Under the pieces are notes generated by a model, which saw only the letters and a list, made by a program, of their open reading frames with translations, was not told the origin of the DNA and searched no databases. Below, piece after piece: positions 36,553-46,342 of a DNA stretch of 64,000 bases (position 1 is its first letter; every line of letters begins with the position of its first letter). The stretch is from contig NZ_JAHDYS010000007.1 of assembly GCF_018531195.1 (NCBI RefSeq), positions 1-64,000 of the forward strand, in the 5' to 3' direction. Source of the DNA: Pelotalea chapellei. GTDB lineage: Bacteria; Desulfobacterota; Desulfuromonadia; Geobacterales; Pseudopelobacteraceae. A program made the translations under genes and the position numbers.

Positions 36553-38424
36553 ATGTCTGGCATGAACATTGAGGAAAAACTACGACAGATTCCCCCATCG
36601 CCGGGAGTGTACCTGATGCGGGACGCCCAGGGCGATATTATCTATGTTGGCAAGGCGCGCAGCCTGAGGCAACGTGTGCGCAGCTACTTTGCCGCCTCGG
36701 GTGACTCCCGCTACCACGTCAAGTTTCTGGTGGCCAGAGTGGCTGATATCGAGGTGATGCTTACCGATACGGAAAAAGAAGCTCTGCTGCTGGAAAACAC
36801 GCTTATCAAGCAGCATCATCCCCGCTATAATCTCAGCCTGAAGGATGATAAAACCTACTTCTCCCTGCGCCTGGACCCTCGTGAACAGTTTCCCCGCTTC
36901 AACATCGTGCGTAAAGCACCCCGAGATGGCGCACGCTATTTTGGGCCTTATGCATCTGCATCCTCTGCCCGGGATGTGCTGCGCCAACTGCAACGCATGT
37001 TTCCGTTGCGCCACTATCCGCTGGCCCGCTGCATGTCTCGTGATCGTCCCTGCCTGTACCACCAGATCGGCCAGTGCAGTGCCCCCTGCAAGGGGAAGAT
37101 ATCATCGGCCGACTATGCCATGCTCGTTGCCGGAGCCACACTTTTTCTGGAAGGAAAAAACCGGCAGCTGATGACTGAATTCAAGCGACGGATGCTTGAA
37201 GCTTCCGAAGAGCTGCGATTTGAAGAAGCTGGGCGATGGCGCAACCTTTTGCGTTCCATTGAAGTCACTGTCGAAAAGCAGAAGATGATCACGCGCGGCG
37301 GCGACAGCGATGCGCTCGGTTATCATCGTGAAGGAGACCGTCTGGAGCTGGCGCTGCTCTTCATAAGAGGAGGAGTTGTCACAGGAAGTCGCCTGTTTGA
37401 TCTTAAATGGGAACTGGATGACGCCGAAGGTATCGCTGCTTTCATGCATCAGTATTACAGCGATGAGAACTTTATTCCAGAGGAGATACTGCTGCCCCTG
37501 GAGATTGAAGAACCAGAAGCATTGGCCGAGTTGCTGGGGGAGATCAAAGGGCGCAAGATCACTATTTCCCGTCCGGTACGCGGCACAAAGCGGGAACTGG
37601 TAGAACTGGCGGCCAAAAATGCTGCGGCCGCGCTGCGAGAGCGCCATGATCAGCGCGCATCCATCCAGACGACACTGGAATCCCTACAGCAGCGTCTACA
37701 CTTGTCCAGACTTCCACGCCGCATCGAGTGTTATGACATCTCCACCATCCAGGGGCGCTTCTCGGTAGGCAGTGGCATTGTTTTCAGCGATGGGAAACCT
37801 GACAAGGAACGCTACCGCCGTTACCGCATCCGTGAGGTAGAAGGTCAGGATGATTTTGCCATGCTGTCCGAAATCTTCAGCCGGCGGTTTCGGCAGGAGG
37901 TTGTGGACCGGGAAGGATTGCCCGATCTGGTGGTTGTGGATGGCGGCATCGGACAGCTGAATGCGGTACGCGCCATCATTGACGGCTTGGGCCTGGAGGG
38001 CAGCTTTGACCTGGTATCGCTGGCCAAGAGTCGGCTGGACAGTGATATGACGGGCTCATCCCTGCAGAAAAGCACTGAGCGCATTTTTTTACCGGGGCGG
38101 CGCAATCCGGTGGTGCTCAGACAGAACTCTGCACCACTCCTGCTGCTTGCTGCCATCCGTGACGAAGCCCATCGTTTTGCCATTGGATATCACCGCAAAT
38201 TACGCGGCAAGGGCAGCAGCAGCTCTGCGATAGAAGAGATTCCGGGCATCGGTACCAAGCGCCGCAATGCGCTGCTGAGGCATTTCGGAAGCCTGCAGCG
38301 GCTGAGGGAAGCCACCCTGGAAGAACTGGCGGCGGTTGAGAGCATGTCACACAGGAGTGCAGCAGCAGTATATCGCTGGCTGCACGGCGAGGACCGGACT
38401 TTGCTTCCGGTTCCGAAGGAGTAG
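36553..38424 (+). CDS. uvrC: UvrABC system protein C
   Basis: UvrC makes both incisions in nucleotide excision repair. The GIY-YIG nuclease domain is at the N-terminus (GVYLMRDAQGDIIYVGKA), the Cys-rich segment CMSRDRPCLYHQIGQCSAPC follows near 160, then a UVR motif, the RNase-H-like second nuclease domain (PDLVVVDGGIGQLNA), and a terminal helix-hairpin-helix (IEEIPGIGTKRRNALL). Its 623 residues are standard. ATG 36553 and 36562 are both possible. The next gene starts 2 bases after the stop. Confidence 0.97.
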   Translation: MSGMNIEEKLRQIPPSPGVYLMRDAQGDIIYVGKARSLRQRVRSYFAASGDSRYHVKFLVARVADIEVMLTDTEKEALLLENTLIKQHHPRYNLSLKDDKTYFSLRLDPREQFPRFNIVRKAPRDGARYFGPYASASSARDVLRQLQRMFPLRHYPLARCMSRDRPCLYHQIGQCSAPCKGKISSADYAMLVAGATLFLEGKNRQLMTEFKRRMLEASEELRFEEAGRWRNLLRSIEVTVEKQKMITRGGDSDALGYHREGDRLELALLFIRGGVVTGSRLFDLKWELDDAEGIAAFMHQYYSDENFIPEEILLPLEIEEPEALAELLGEIKGRKITISRPVRGTKRELVELAAKNAAAALRERHDQRASIQTTLESLQQRLHLSRLPRRIECYDISTIQGRFSVGSGIVFSDGKPDKERYRRYRIREVEGQDDFAMLSEIFSRRFRQEVVDREGLPDLVVVDGGIGQLNAVRAIIDGLGLEGSFDLVSLAKSRLDSDMTGSSLQKSTERIFLPGRRNPVVLRQNSAPLLLLAAIRDEAHRFAIGYHRKLRGKGSSSSAIEEIPGIGTKRRNALLRHFGSLQRLREATLEELAAVESMSHRSAAAVYRWLHGEDRTLLPVPKE

Positions 38425-38426
38425 CC

Positions 38427-39005
38427 GTGGCAGCAATAGACCACCAGGAAATCGCATGCCAACAGGTACTGGTCGAGGATTCCTCCGTTTTTTCCATCCA
38501 ATGGAGCATCTTTCCACATGCAATTGCAGCCGGTTTAACCCCTCACCTGCTACTTGAACGTTACCTGTGTCATATCCGCCGCTGCACATGTACCCTTATC
38601 CGTCCCCGCTATACACCGGAAGGGATTGAATTCCGTCTGGCTGCCAGCAACATGAGCCTGATAAGCCTTCTACCTCCCGTGATAGAAGAGGGGGCTCTTG
38701 TGCTGCGGATCTGTGGGGGTTTTCTTGTGCAGCCCCAACAGTGCGAACGGGGCGAATTACGCTTCAGCGTCGACTCAACTGAAAAGGGAGTAAAGGTTGT
38801 GCTTCAGCTTTCGGACTACTGCCCCCTGCTCCTGGGAAGCCCCTCCCCCTCTTTTATCAGGCGCTGGTTTTACCGCTGGACCCAGGCTGCCATACACCGC
38901 CTGGTAACGGTGCGTTTTCTTACCTTGCTGTACCGGGACCTGACCGGCAGCCGTTCGCCTGTCAGCATTATAAAGGTCAGGGAGCGCGAGGGACGGTCCA
39001 TCTGA
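38427..39005 (+). CDS. Conserved hypothetical protein downstream of uvrC
   Basis: The 192-residue product has no domain I recognise. It contains no membrane segment and has scattered Cys (RRCTCTL and others) and an alternating beta/alpha appearance with a basic C-terminal part (FIRRWFYRWTQAAIHRLVTVR). It begins with GTG 2 bases after uvrC, so it is very likely co-transcribed and translationally coupled. The steady codon use throughout supports a real gene; a link to DNA repair is only positional. Confidence 0.6.
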   Translation: MAAIDHQEIACQQVLVEDSSVFSIQWSIFPHAIAAGLTPHLLLERYLCHIRRCTCTLIRPRYTPEGIEFRLAASNMSLISLLPPVIEEGALVLRICGGFLVQPQQCERGELRFSVDSTEKGVKVVLQLSDYCPLLLGSPSPSFIRRWFYRWTQAAIHRLVTVRFLTLLYRDLTGSRSPVSIIKVREREGRSI

Positions 39006-39078
39006 GCCACCCCCTATTGTTCCAGTATTTCCAAAGGGATACCTCTTCGAGCCCTTACGTTGCCTGCCTTCTTATATG

Positions 39079-39106
39079 TTGAAACTAAGTTAAAGTGTGC
39101 TAGAGT
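39079..39106 (+). promoter_or_regulatory. Candidate sigma-70 promoter of lon
   Basis: TTGAAA, a 16-base spacer and TAGAGT resemble -35 and -10 boxes with 5/6 and 4/6 matches. Transcription would start near 39113, 29 bases before the lon ATG. Confidence 0.4.
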
Positions 39107-39141
39107 TAATTCTCACTACAGCCACACAAAGGACTCTCTCC

Positions 39142-41454
39142 ATGCCCCATACCAACATAGAAATACCCGAACAACTTCCTATCTATGGACATAAAGAGAT
39201 GGTCGCCTTTCCCTACATGATCTTTCCGGTCTTTGTGGACGATCATGATGTACAGATATTCACGGAAGCGGATAAATACGAGAAGCTTGTTGCAATAGTG
39301 CTGAGGCGAACTGGAGAAACTGGCGATGCAGCCTCCGATTTGAGCGGAATAGGAACACTCTGTCGAGTCAACCAGATAAAAAAAACCGGCGACGGAAAAT
39401 TCAAGGTGACCCTGGAAGGGCTCAACAGGCTGAAAATACTGGAGCTGGACAATTCAGGACCGTTGACTCTTGCCCACTGTGAAGTGGTGCGCGAATTTGT
39501 TGAAAAAAGCATGGTTTCAGAAGCCCTTGTGCAGAGCCTCAATGCCCTCCTGAAAATTTCACTCTCCTATGGCAAGCCTTTGCCTGACGATGTCATGAAA
39601 ATGATTGATTACATCGACAATCCGGCACGCCTGTCAGACCTTGTTGCACTGTACGTTAACCTGCCGCTGTTGGATCTGCAGGAACTACTGGAGACCGTGG
39701 ACCCGCTTGAAAGGCTTAAAAAAGTCTACGTTCACCTGACGAACGAAGTACAACGCATGCAGGTCAAGAGCGAGGTAACCAGCGAAGTAAACCGCAAGGT
39801 TGGCAAAAACCAGAAGGAGTACATCCTCCGTGAGCAGATGAAGCACATCCAGGAAGAACTGGGTGAAGACGATCCGCGCTCCGCAGACATGAGCGAACTG
39901 CGCCGTCGCATCGAGGAGGCAGGACTGCCCGAAGAGGTGCGCAAGATTGCCGACAAGGAACTGCAGCGACTGGAACGCATCAACCCCGCTTCCCCCGAGT
40001 ATACGGTTTCCCGCACCTACCTTGATTATCTGGCTGGAATGCCCTGGAGCACCTCCACCTCTGACAGCTTGGACATTATCCGGGCAGAAGAGATACTTAA
40101 TGAAGACCATTACAATCTAAAGAAAGTAAAGGAGCGCATCCTTGAGTTCCTGGCTGTCCGTTCGCTCAAGGACAACATGAAAGGCCCGGTACTCTGTTTT
40201 GTCGGTCCCCCGGGGGTTGGGAAAACAAGTCTGGGCAAGTCAATTGCCCGCTCGTTAGGGCGAAAATTCGTACGAATTTCACTTGGCGGGGTGCGGGATG
40301 AGGCTGAAATACGCGGTCACCGCCGCACCTATATCGGCGCCCTTCCCGGTAGAATCATCAAGGAGATCTTTCGCTGCGGCAGCAACAATCCGGTCTTCAT
40401 GCTGGATGAAATTGATAAACTGGGCCAGGACTTTCGCGGGGATCCCTCAAGTGCGCTGCTGGAGGTGCTTGACCCGGAGCAGAACTTTTCTTTCAACGAC
40501 CATTACCTTGATGTTCCTTTCGACCTGTCGAAGGTGATGTTCATTACCACGGCCAACCAGATGGACCCCATTCCAGGGCCGCTCAAGGACCGCATGGAGG
40601 TAATCCGCCTCGCAGGCTATAGCACTGCCGAAAAGCTGAACATTGCGCGCAATTTCATCATCAAGCGGGAAATCGATGAAAACGGACTCAAGGAGATGCC
40701 GCCGGTTTTCATGGATGAAGCAGTTGAAAAAGTAATCACCGAATACACCCGGGAGGCCGGCGTACGCAACATGCAGCGTACCATCGGTTCCATCTGCCGC
40801 AAGGTAGCAAAAGAAATCACACAGAAAAAACCGCTGCGCACCCCCATCACTCCGGAAGTTGTCAGCGAACTGCTCGGACCGCGCAAGTTTCACAATGAGG
40901 TCGCCGCCGAAAATGACCGGGTCGGCGTGGTCACCGGAATGGCCTGGACCGATACGGGTGGCGACATTTTATTTGTGGAGGCGACCAACATGCCGGGCAA
41001 GCCGGAACTGATCCTGACCGGCTCTCTTGGCGATGTGATGAAAGAATCGGCCCGGGCGGCACTCTCTTATGTAGAGGCTCATTTTGCCGATTTCGGCATT
41101 GCTCCCAATGCTTTTGACAACCAGATACTCCATATCCACGTCCCCTCAGGAGCTATCCCCAAAGATGGCCCCTCGGCTGGTGTCACCATGGTAACAGCCC
41201 TGGTATCGCTGCTGACGGACAAACCGGCCAAACGCGGAGTGGCCATGACCGGCGAGATTACACTTACTGGTCGTGTCCTGGCTATTGGGGGCCTCAAGGA
41301 AAAAGTGCTGGCAGCCCACCGTGCCGGTGTTCGCAGGATTGTAGCTCCAGAGCGCAACCGCGACGACCTTGAAGATATCCCCGACAACGTGCGCACCGAC
41401 TTGGAGTTCATTTTTATCAATGAGGCGCGTGAAGCTCTGGCAGTGGCACTGTAA
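39142..41454 (+). CDS. lon: ATP-dependent protease Lon
   Basis: Lon degrades damaged and regulatory proteins in the cytoplasm. The N-terminal substrate-binding domain spans roughly residues 10-200, Walker A is FVGPPGVGKTSLGK near 345, Walker B VFMLDEIDKL follows, and the C-terminal serine protease domain has the catalytic Ser in KDGPSAGVTM near 670 with its Lys partner downstream. Starting at ATG 39142 (AAGGA upstream) gives 770 residues, normal for LonA. An earlier frame start at 39097 adds 15 residues overlapping the promoter and is rejected. Confidence 0.97.
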   Translation: MPHTNIEIPEQLPIYGHKEMVAFPYMIFPVFVDDHDVQIFTEADKYEKLVAIVLRRTGETGDAASDLSGIGTLCRVNQIKKTGDGKFKVTLEGLNRLKILELDNSGPLTLAHCEVVREFVEKSMVSEALVQSLNALLKISLSYGKPLPDDVMKMIDYIDNPARLSDLVALYVNLPLLDLQELLETVDPLERLKKVYVHLTNEVQRMQVKSEVTSEVNRKVGKNQKEYILREQMKHIQEELGEDDPRSADMSELRRRIEEAGLPEEVRKIADKELQRLERINPASPEYTVSRTYLDYLAGMPWSTSTSDSLDIIRAEEILNEDHYNLKKVKERILEFLAVRSLKDNMKGPVLCFVGPPGVGKTSLGKSIARSLGRKFVRISLGGVRDEAEIRGHRRTYIGALPGRIIKEIFRCGSNNPVFMLDEIDKLGQDFRGDPSSALLEVLDPEQNFSFNDHYLDVPFDLSKVMFITTANQMDPIPGPLKDRMEVIRLAGYSTAEKLNIARNFIIKREIDENGLKEMPPVFMDEAVEKVITEYTREAGVRNMQRTIGSICRKVAKEITQKKPLRTPITPEVVSELLGPRKFHNEVAAENDRVGVVTGMAWTDTGGDILFVEATNMPGKPELILTGSLGDVMKESARAALSYVEAHFADFGIAPNAFDNQILHIHVPSGAIPKDGPSAGVTMVTALVSLLTDKPAKRGVAMTGEITLTGRVLAIGGLKEKVLAAHRAGVRRIVAPERNRDDLEDIPDNVRTDLEFIFINEAREALAVAL

Positions 41455-41639
41455 GACGGCAAACAAGATGCAGTTAAAAACGGAGGAATAGCAGGTAAAG
41501 CAAGCAACCGGGATGCTTCAAGGGAAAAATAAGTAGTTTTGGATTTAATCCTGGTTTATCTTGTAACCGTTTTCTTTATGGCTTTTCCTCCGTCCCCTGT
41601 ATCTGTGTCTTGCAAATGTTTTCCTGTCATAGGTTTTGA

Positions 41640-42410
41640 ATGAATATCGCTGTTATCGATAAAATCCTCATCAGGTTCTTCAGTGAACTGCAAAACTATT
41701 TTGCCCTGGCCGGCCAGACCCTTATCCGCCTGTTTATCCGCCCCTTCTACTACCGTGAATTTGCCATCCAATTCGACAAGCTGGGATTTTCGTCTCTGTT
41801 CATCTGTGTCCTGACCGGCTTGTTCACCGGCATGGTGATGGCACTCCAGGCACTGATCCAGCTCAAACCCTTTGCCGCCACCAGTTACGTGGGAGGCATG
41901 GTGGCAGCCACCATGGTTAAAGAACTTGGTCCGGTCCTGGCATCGATGATGGTAGCAGGACGGGTAGGATCCGCCATTACCGCGGAACTGGGGACAATGG
42001 TGGTCACTGAACAGGTAGATGCCATGAGAGTTGAAGGCACCGACATCATCAAGCGACTGGTCGTGCCGCGCCTGCTTGCGCTGTTGCTGGCTCTGCCGCT
42101 TCTTACAGTGGTGACCGATGCTATTTCACTGGTGGGAGGCTACATCATGTCCGCCGGTTACGGCATCAATCCAACCATGTACATCAAAGGCATTCCCCAG
42201 TTCATGGTCTTTCAGGACCTGATTGAGGGAGTCACCAAACCACTCTTCTTCGCCTTGATCGTTGCCATGACCGGCTGCTACGTGGGGCTGAACACAAAGG
42301 GAGGAGCCGAGGGGGTGGGCGCTTCCGCCAAGCAGGCTGTAGTGCTGTCATCGGTAATGATTCTGGTAACAGACTTTTTCCTGTCAAAGATCTTTGTGGC
42401 GTTCAGGTAA
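41640..42410 (+). CDS. mlaE: MlaE-type ABC permease
   Basis: This 256-residue inner-membrane permease belongs to the MlaE/YrbE family that works with MCE proteins to move phospholipids between membranes. It shows about five or six helices and the family block KELGPVLASMMVAGRVGSA then ELGTMVVTEQVDAMRV. The ATPase (mlaF) and MCE subunit (mlaD) lie just downstream, with an EVE gene between. The 185-base region upstream (41455-41639) shows no gene. Confidence 0.93.
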   Translation: MNIAVIDKILIRFFSELQNYFALAGQTLIRLFIRPFYYREFAIQFDKLGFSSLFICVLTGLFTGMVMALQALIQLKPFAATSYVGGMVAATMVKELGPVLASMMVAGRVGSAITAELGTMVVTEQVDAMRVEGTDIIKRLVVPRLLALLLALPLLTVVTDAISLVGGYIMSAGYGINPTMYIKGIPQFMVFQDLIEGVTKPLFFALIVAMTGCYVGLNTKGGAEGVGASAKQAVVLSSVMILVTDFFLSKIFVAFR

Positions 42411-42422
42411 ACGAGGGTACTC

Positions 42423-42893
42423 ATGTCTTTCTGGCTGTTTAAAACCGAACCAGGCTGTTTCTCATTCGAAAACCTGAAAAACCGCCCTAACATGACTGAG
42501 CATTGGGATGGTGTGCGCAATTTCCAGGCACGCAATTTCCTGCGAGATCAGATCAAGACCGGAGATTTAGTACTCTTCTATCATAGCAGCATCCCGGAGC
42601 CCGGAGTTGTAGGCCTTGCCGAAATCGTGCGGGATGGCTACCCGGATTTCACCGCACTGGATCCGAATGGCGAGCATTTCGACCCCAAGGCATCGCCAGC
42701 CAATCCAATCTGGTTCATGGTGGATGTGCGCTATCTTAAAGAGCTACCGCGCATGGTTACTCTGGCGCAGATCAAGAACCACCCCATGTTGACCAACATG
42801 CCACTGGTCAAGCGCAGCCGCCTTTCCATTCAGCCGGTCCAGCAGGAAGAGTGGCAGATCATACTGGCCATGGGAGGGATGGACACTCCATGA
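42423..42893 (+). CDS. EVE domain protein
   Basis: The 156-residue protein is one complete EVE domain, a PUA-like fold related to YTH. It opens with FWLFKTEPGCFSFENL and contains WDGVRNFQARNFLR and GDLVLFYHSS, all typical. EVE proteins are thought to recognise modified bases in RNA or DNA; many are stand-alone housekeeping genes. It lies between mlaE and mlaF and overlaps mlaF by ATGA, an odd partner for a lipid transporter. Confidence 0.92.
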   Translation: MSFWLFKTEPGCFSFENLKNRPNMTEHWDGVRNFQARNFLRDQIKTGDLVLFYHSSIPEPGVVGLAEIVRDGYPDFTALDPNGEHFDPKASPANPIWFMVDVRYLKELPRMVTLAQIKNHPMLTNMPLVKRSRLSIQPVQQEEWQIILAMGGMDTP

Positions 42894-43642
42894 CAGGCAG
42901 CGATTCCATCGGCATGGAGAAGCTTTGCTATTCCATCAACAACCGCGCCATCCTTAAAGACTTTGATTTCCTCCTGGAGCGGGGAGTCAACCGCACCATT
43001 CTCGGTGTCAGCGGGGCCGGAAAAACCACCATACTTAAGCTGCTGCTCGGCCTGCTGAAACCTCAGTCAGGCAGGGTCTTCTTTGGTGATCTGTGCATTA
43101 CCGGGCTCCGGGAATCTCAATACAGGGAGCAGCGCAAACGCATCGCAATCGTTTTTCAAGGGGGCGCACTCTTCGATTCCATGACAGTAGGAGAAAATGT
43201 CGGTTATCGACTCTTTGAGGAAGGTAAACTGACGCAGGGAGAGATCGAAAAAGTCATTTGCGAAAAGTTGAGTTTTGTCGGCGTGGAGAGGGCTATTAAT
43301 TTATATCCATCCGAGCTCTCGGGTGGCATGAAAAAGCGGGTGGCCATCGCACGGGCACTGGCTGCGAATCCGGACTATATTTTTTTCGACGAGCCGACCA
43401 CCGGTCTGGACCCTATTGGCGTCTACAACATCTGCAATCTGATTCAACGGCTGCAGGCGGAAGGAAAGACGACCCTGATGGTGACCCATGATCTGCCCAC
43501 CGCCTTCGCCACCTCGGAGCGCTTTACGTTTCTACACCAGGCGCGGCTGATTTTCGAGGGAAACGAGCAGGAAATGCGGAACAGTGATATTCCTGAAGTG
43601 AGGGAGTTCCTGCATCCGACAGAGCAATCGCTGTTTGTATGA
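42890..43642 (+). CDS. mlaF: MlaF-type ABC transporter ATPase
   Basis: This 250-residue ATPase powers the MlaE permease. Walker A is GVSGAGKTT near residue 40, the Q-loop FQGGALFDSMTVGENV is of the Mla type, the signature is LSGGMKKRVAIARAL and Walker B is YIFFDEPTTGLDP. I chose ATG 42890, which overlaps the EVE stop codon; the longer in-frame extension to 42851 lies wholly inside the EVE gene. Confidence 0.95.
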   Translation: MTGSDSIGMEKLCYSINNRAILKDFDFLLERGVNRTILGVSGAGKTTILKLLLGLLKPQSGRVFFGDLCITGLRESQYREQRKRIAIVFQGGALFDSMTVGENVGYRLFEEGKLTQGEIEKVICEKLSFVGVERAINLYPSELSGGMKKRVAIARALAANPDYIFFDEPTTGLDPIGVYNICNLIQRLQAEGKTTLMVTHDLPTAFATSERFTFLHQARLIFEGNEQEMRNSDIPEVREFLHPTEQSLFV

Positions 43643-43681
43643 CGACATAAGGCAGGACGCATCCGCACGAGGAGCAGCACC

Positions 43682-44764
43682 ATGGAACGAAGCAATCAAA
43701 TAGGTTGGGCCCAGGTCCGCGCCGGAGTATTTATACTCGCGGCTTTGATTATTTTTGCGGCCGGGGTGCTGCTGATGGGACAGAAAACAAAAATGTTCAC
43801 CCCAAAAGGCAAACTGCGTGTTGTTATGGACGATGTGGCCGGTCTCAAGGAAGGAGCCCCGGTCTGGCTCGCAGGGGTAGACGTAGGCGTAGTCACAGCG
43901 GTCTCCTTCGATAACCCCAAGCACAGCAATGAAGTTAATATCCTCCTGGAAGCGGATTACCGTGCCCTGCGCAAGATCGGGTCCGACTCACTCATCACCA
44001 TCAAGACTCGCGGTCTCATGGGTGAAAAATATGTAGATATCACCCCATCGCGCACCTATTCCGAAACACCTCCGGCTGTATTGCACGGCACCTCGGTTGC
44101 TAAACTCGACGATGTCGTTCAGAAAGCAGGCATGACTTTCGACCGCCTTAACACCATTGTGGATAGCGTCACCCAAGGCAAGGGCACTTTGGGCAGATTA
44201 ACCACGGATCCGGCTCTGTATCAGAACATTGTCAAACTGACTGAGGAGCTGAGCGCCCTGACCATCACCATTAACAGGGGAGAAGGCACCCTTGGCAAAC
44301 TGAACCGCAGCCCTGAACCCTACAACAAGTTGATCAGCATTCTGAACCGAGCCGATCGCACCCTGCAAGACATCCAGGCCTCCAATGGCACCATGAATAA
44401 ACTGATCTATGACACCACCCTCTACACCAAACTGGTTGCTCTGGCGGACAAGAGTGTCCAGGCAGCAGATGACGTGCGCGAACTGAACAGAAAGTTTACC
44501 TCCAAGGATAGCACCCTGGGCATGTTGATCGGAAACCGGGAATTCTATGACAAGGGGCTCTCCCTGCTTACCCGTGCCGACAACTCTGTCAAGGCAATTG
44601 AAGAGATTACAGGCAGGATTAACAATGGTGATGGAACCGTCGGCAAGGCGATCAATGAGAAAGAGCTGTATGAACGGATGAGCCGCATGGTGGACTCGGT
44701 TGATCTACTGGTGGGCGATATCAAGAAAAATCCTGGACGCTACGTCAAGTTTTCCCTTTTCTGA
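43682..44764 (+). CDS. mlaD: MlaD-like MCE-domain protein
   Basis: One N-terminal membrane helix (about residues 14-34) anchors the protein to the inner membrane; the MCE domain follows (GKLRVVMDDVAGLKEGAPVWLAGVDVGVV, then GLMGEKYVDITPS). The remaining 220 residues are helical with repeated GTLGKL and GTMNKL motifs, as seen in many longer MCE proteins that form channels across the periplasm. It completes the mlaE-F-D set for phospholipid traffic. No mlaB or mlaC is in the window. Confidence 0.92.
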   Translation: MERSNQIGWAQVRAGVFILAALIIFAAGVLLMGQKTKMFTPKGKLRVVMDDVAGLKEGAPVWLAGVDVGVVTAVSFDNPKHSNEVNILLEADYRALRKIGSDSLITIKTRGLMGEKYVDITPSRTYSETPPAVLHGTSVAKLDDVVQKAGMTFDRLNTIVDSVTQGKGTLGRLTTDPALYQNIVKLTEELSALTITINRGEGTLGKLNRSPEPYNKLISILNRADRTLQDIQASNGTMNKLIYDTTLYTKLVALADKSVQAADDVRELNRKFTSKDSTLGMLIGNREFYDKGLSLLTRADNSVKAIEEITGRINNGDGTVGKAINEKELYERMSRMVDSVDLLVGDIKKNPGRYVKFSLF

Positions 44765-44788
44765 TTATTTAAGACATGCGAGGCAACC

Positions 44789-46342
44789 ATGAATAATGTG
44801 CGGATAATAACAACAGCACTTTGGCTGACCACTATTCCATTGCTGGCAACAGCTAAAAACTTTGCTCCATCGACACCCGCGGCCACCGCTCCGGTCTCTT
44901 CTTCACAACCAGGATCAGCCCTGGAGGAAAAGGTAGTCGAACACACGTTAAAGAACGGCATGAAACTTCTGTTGGTAGAACGTCACACCTCACCAACTGT
45001 ATCCGCCTGGATCCGCTTCCAGGTGGGAAGCTGCGACGAAAAAAGTGACGAGCGCGGCATTGCCCACCTGCTGGAGCACATGCTCTTCAAGGGTACGACC
45101 ACCCTGGGCACCACGGATTATGCAGCTGAAAAACCGCTCCTAGACAAGATTGAGGGGACAGCCCAGGCATTGATTGCCGAGAGAGCCAAAGCAGACAAGG
45201 CCGAGCCGGCCAGGCTCACGGAACTGGAAAAGCAGCTTAAAGCTCTTGAGGAAGCGGCTTCCAAATTTGTCATCAAGGATGAATTCTTCGAGTTGTATTC
45301 TCGTAACGGAGGTGTCGGTTACAACGCCTTCACCAGTCGTGACGGCACCACCTATCTGATCAGCCTCCCCTCCAACAAACTCGAACTCTGGGCAGCAATC
45401 GAATCCGATCGTATGCAGAACGCAGTGCTGCGCGAGTTCTACACCGAACGCTCGGTTGTAATGGAAGAGCGACGGCGCTCATACGATGCCGATCCAGAAA
45501 GCAAGCTCTGGGAAACTTTTCTCGCCTCCAGCTTCCTGACCCATCCCTATGGTCAGCCGACCATAGGCTGGATGTCGGATATTGAGCAGCTGACCCGCAC
45601 CAAGGCCGAGAAGTTTTTCCATAATTACTACGGTCCCCACAACGCTATCGTGGCCATTGTTGGCGACATTGATGCCAAGGCCGCTATTGAGCTGGTTGAA
45701 CGCTACTTTGGAGCCATCCCACCGGGCAGCAAACCGGCACCGGTCACAGCAGTCGAGCCAAAACAGGGAGGTGAACGACGCATCGAATTGGTGGCCGAGG
45801 CTGAGCCGACCATCATGATGGGCTTTCACAAGCCTGCCATCAATGCACCCGATGATTATGTGTTCGATGTGATCTCCATGCTGCTGGGACAAGGACGCAC
45901 GTCGCGTCTCCATAAGAAATTGGTGATTGAACAGCAGCTGGCAACTGATATCGGCGTCTTTGATGCTCCCGGCAGCCGCTATCCAAACTTGTTCCTGATA
46001 AATGCCAATCCACGCGCCCCGCACGCTGTTGCCGAGGTAGAGACATCCATCCTTGCCGAGCTGGAACGCCTTAAGACAGAGCCGGTCACGGCACGCGAAC
46101 TTCAACAAATCCTCAATAAAATTGAATATGAGGAGGCACGGCGCATGGGCACCAACGGCGGACTGGCCCGGAACCTGACTGAATATGAAGCTGTTGCCGG
46201 CACCTGGCGTTATATGATCGAATATCGTCGGAAAGTTGCTGCGATCACTCCGGCCGATATCCAGCGCGTGGCACGAACCTACTTCACTCGTGAAAACCGC
46301 ATGGTCGGCTTTATCACCACCAAGGGAGGGGCAGGCAAATGA
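44789..46342 (+). CDS. M16 family zinc peptidase, active subunit
   Basis: A signal-like hydrophobic N-terminus (residues 5-22) suggests a periplasmic enzyme. The inverted zinc motif HxxEH is present as HLLEHMLFKG near residue 94, with the downstream Glu in the M16 region. A charged helical insertion of about 60 residues (LTELEKQLKALEEAASKF) separates motif and core and is typical of this bacterial subgroup. It pairs with the next gene, overlapping it by 4 bases. M16 pairs often process or degrade peptides; the substrate here is unknown. Confidence 0.92.
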   Translation: MNNVRIITTALWLTTIPLLATAKNFAPSTPAATAPVSSSQPGSALEEKVVEHTLKNGMKLLLVERHTSPTVSAWIRFQVGSCDEKSDERGIAHLLEHMLFKGTTTLGTTDYAAEKPLLDKIEGTAQALIAERAKADKAEPARLTELEKQLKALEEAASKFVIKDEFFELYSRNGGVGYNAFTSRDGTTYLISLPSNKLELWAAIESDRMQNAVLREFYTERSVVMEERRRSYDADPESKLWETFLASSFLTHPYGQPTIGWMSDIEQLTRTKAEKFFHNYYGPHNAIVAIVGDIDAKAAIELVERYFGAIPPGSKPAPVTAVEPKQGGERRIELVAEAEPTIMMGFHKPAINAPDDYVFDVISMLLGQGRTSRLHKKLVIEQQLATDIGVFDAPGSRYPNLFLINANPRAPHAVAEVETSILAELERLKTEPVTARELQQILNKIEYEEARRMGTNGGLARNLTEYEAVAGTWRYMIEYRRKVAAITPADIQRVARTYFTRENRMVGFITTKGGAGK

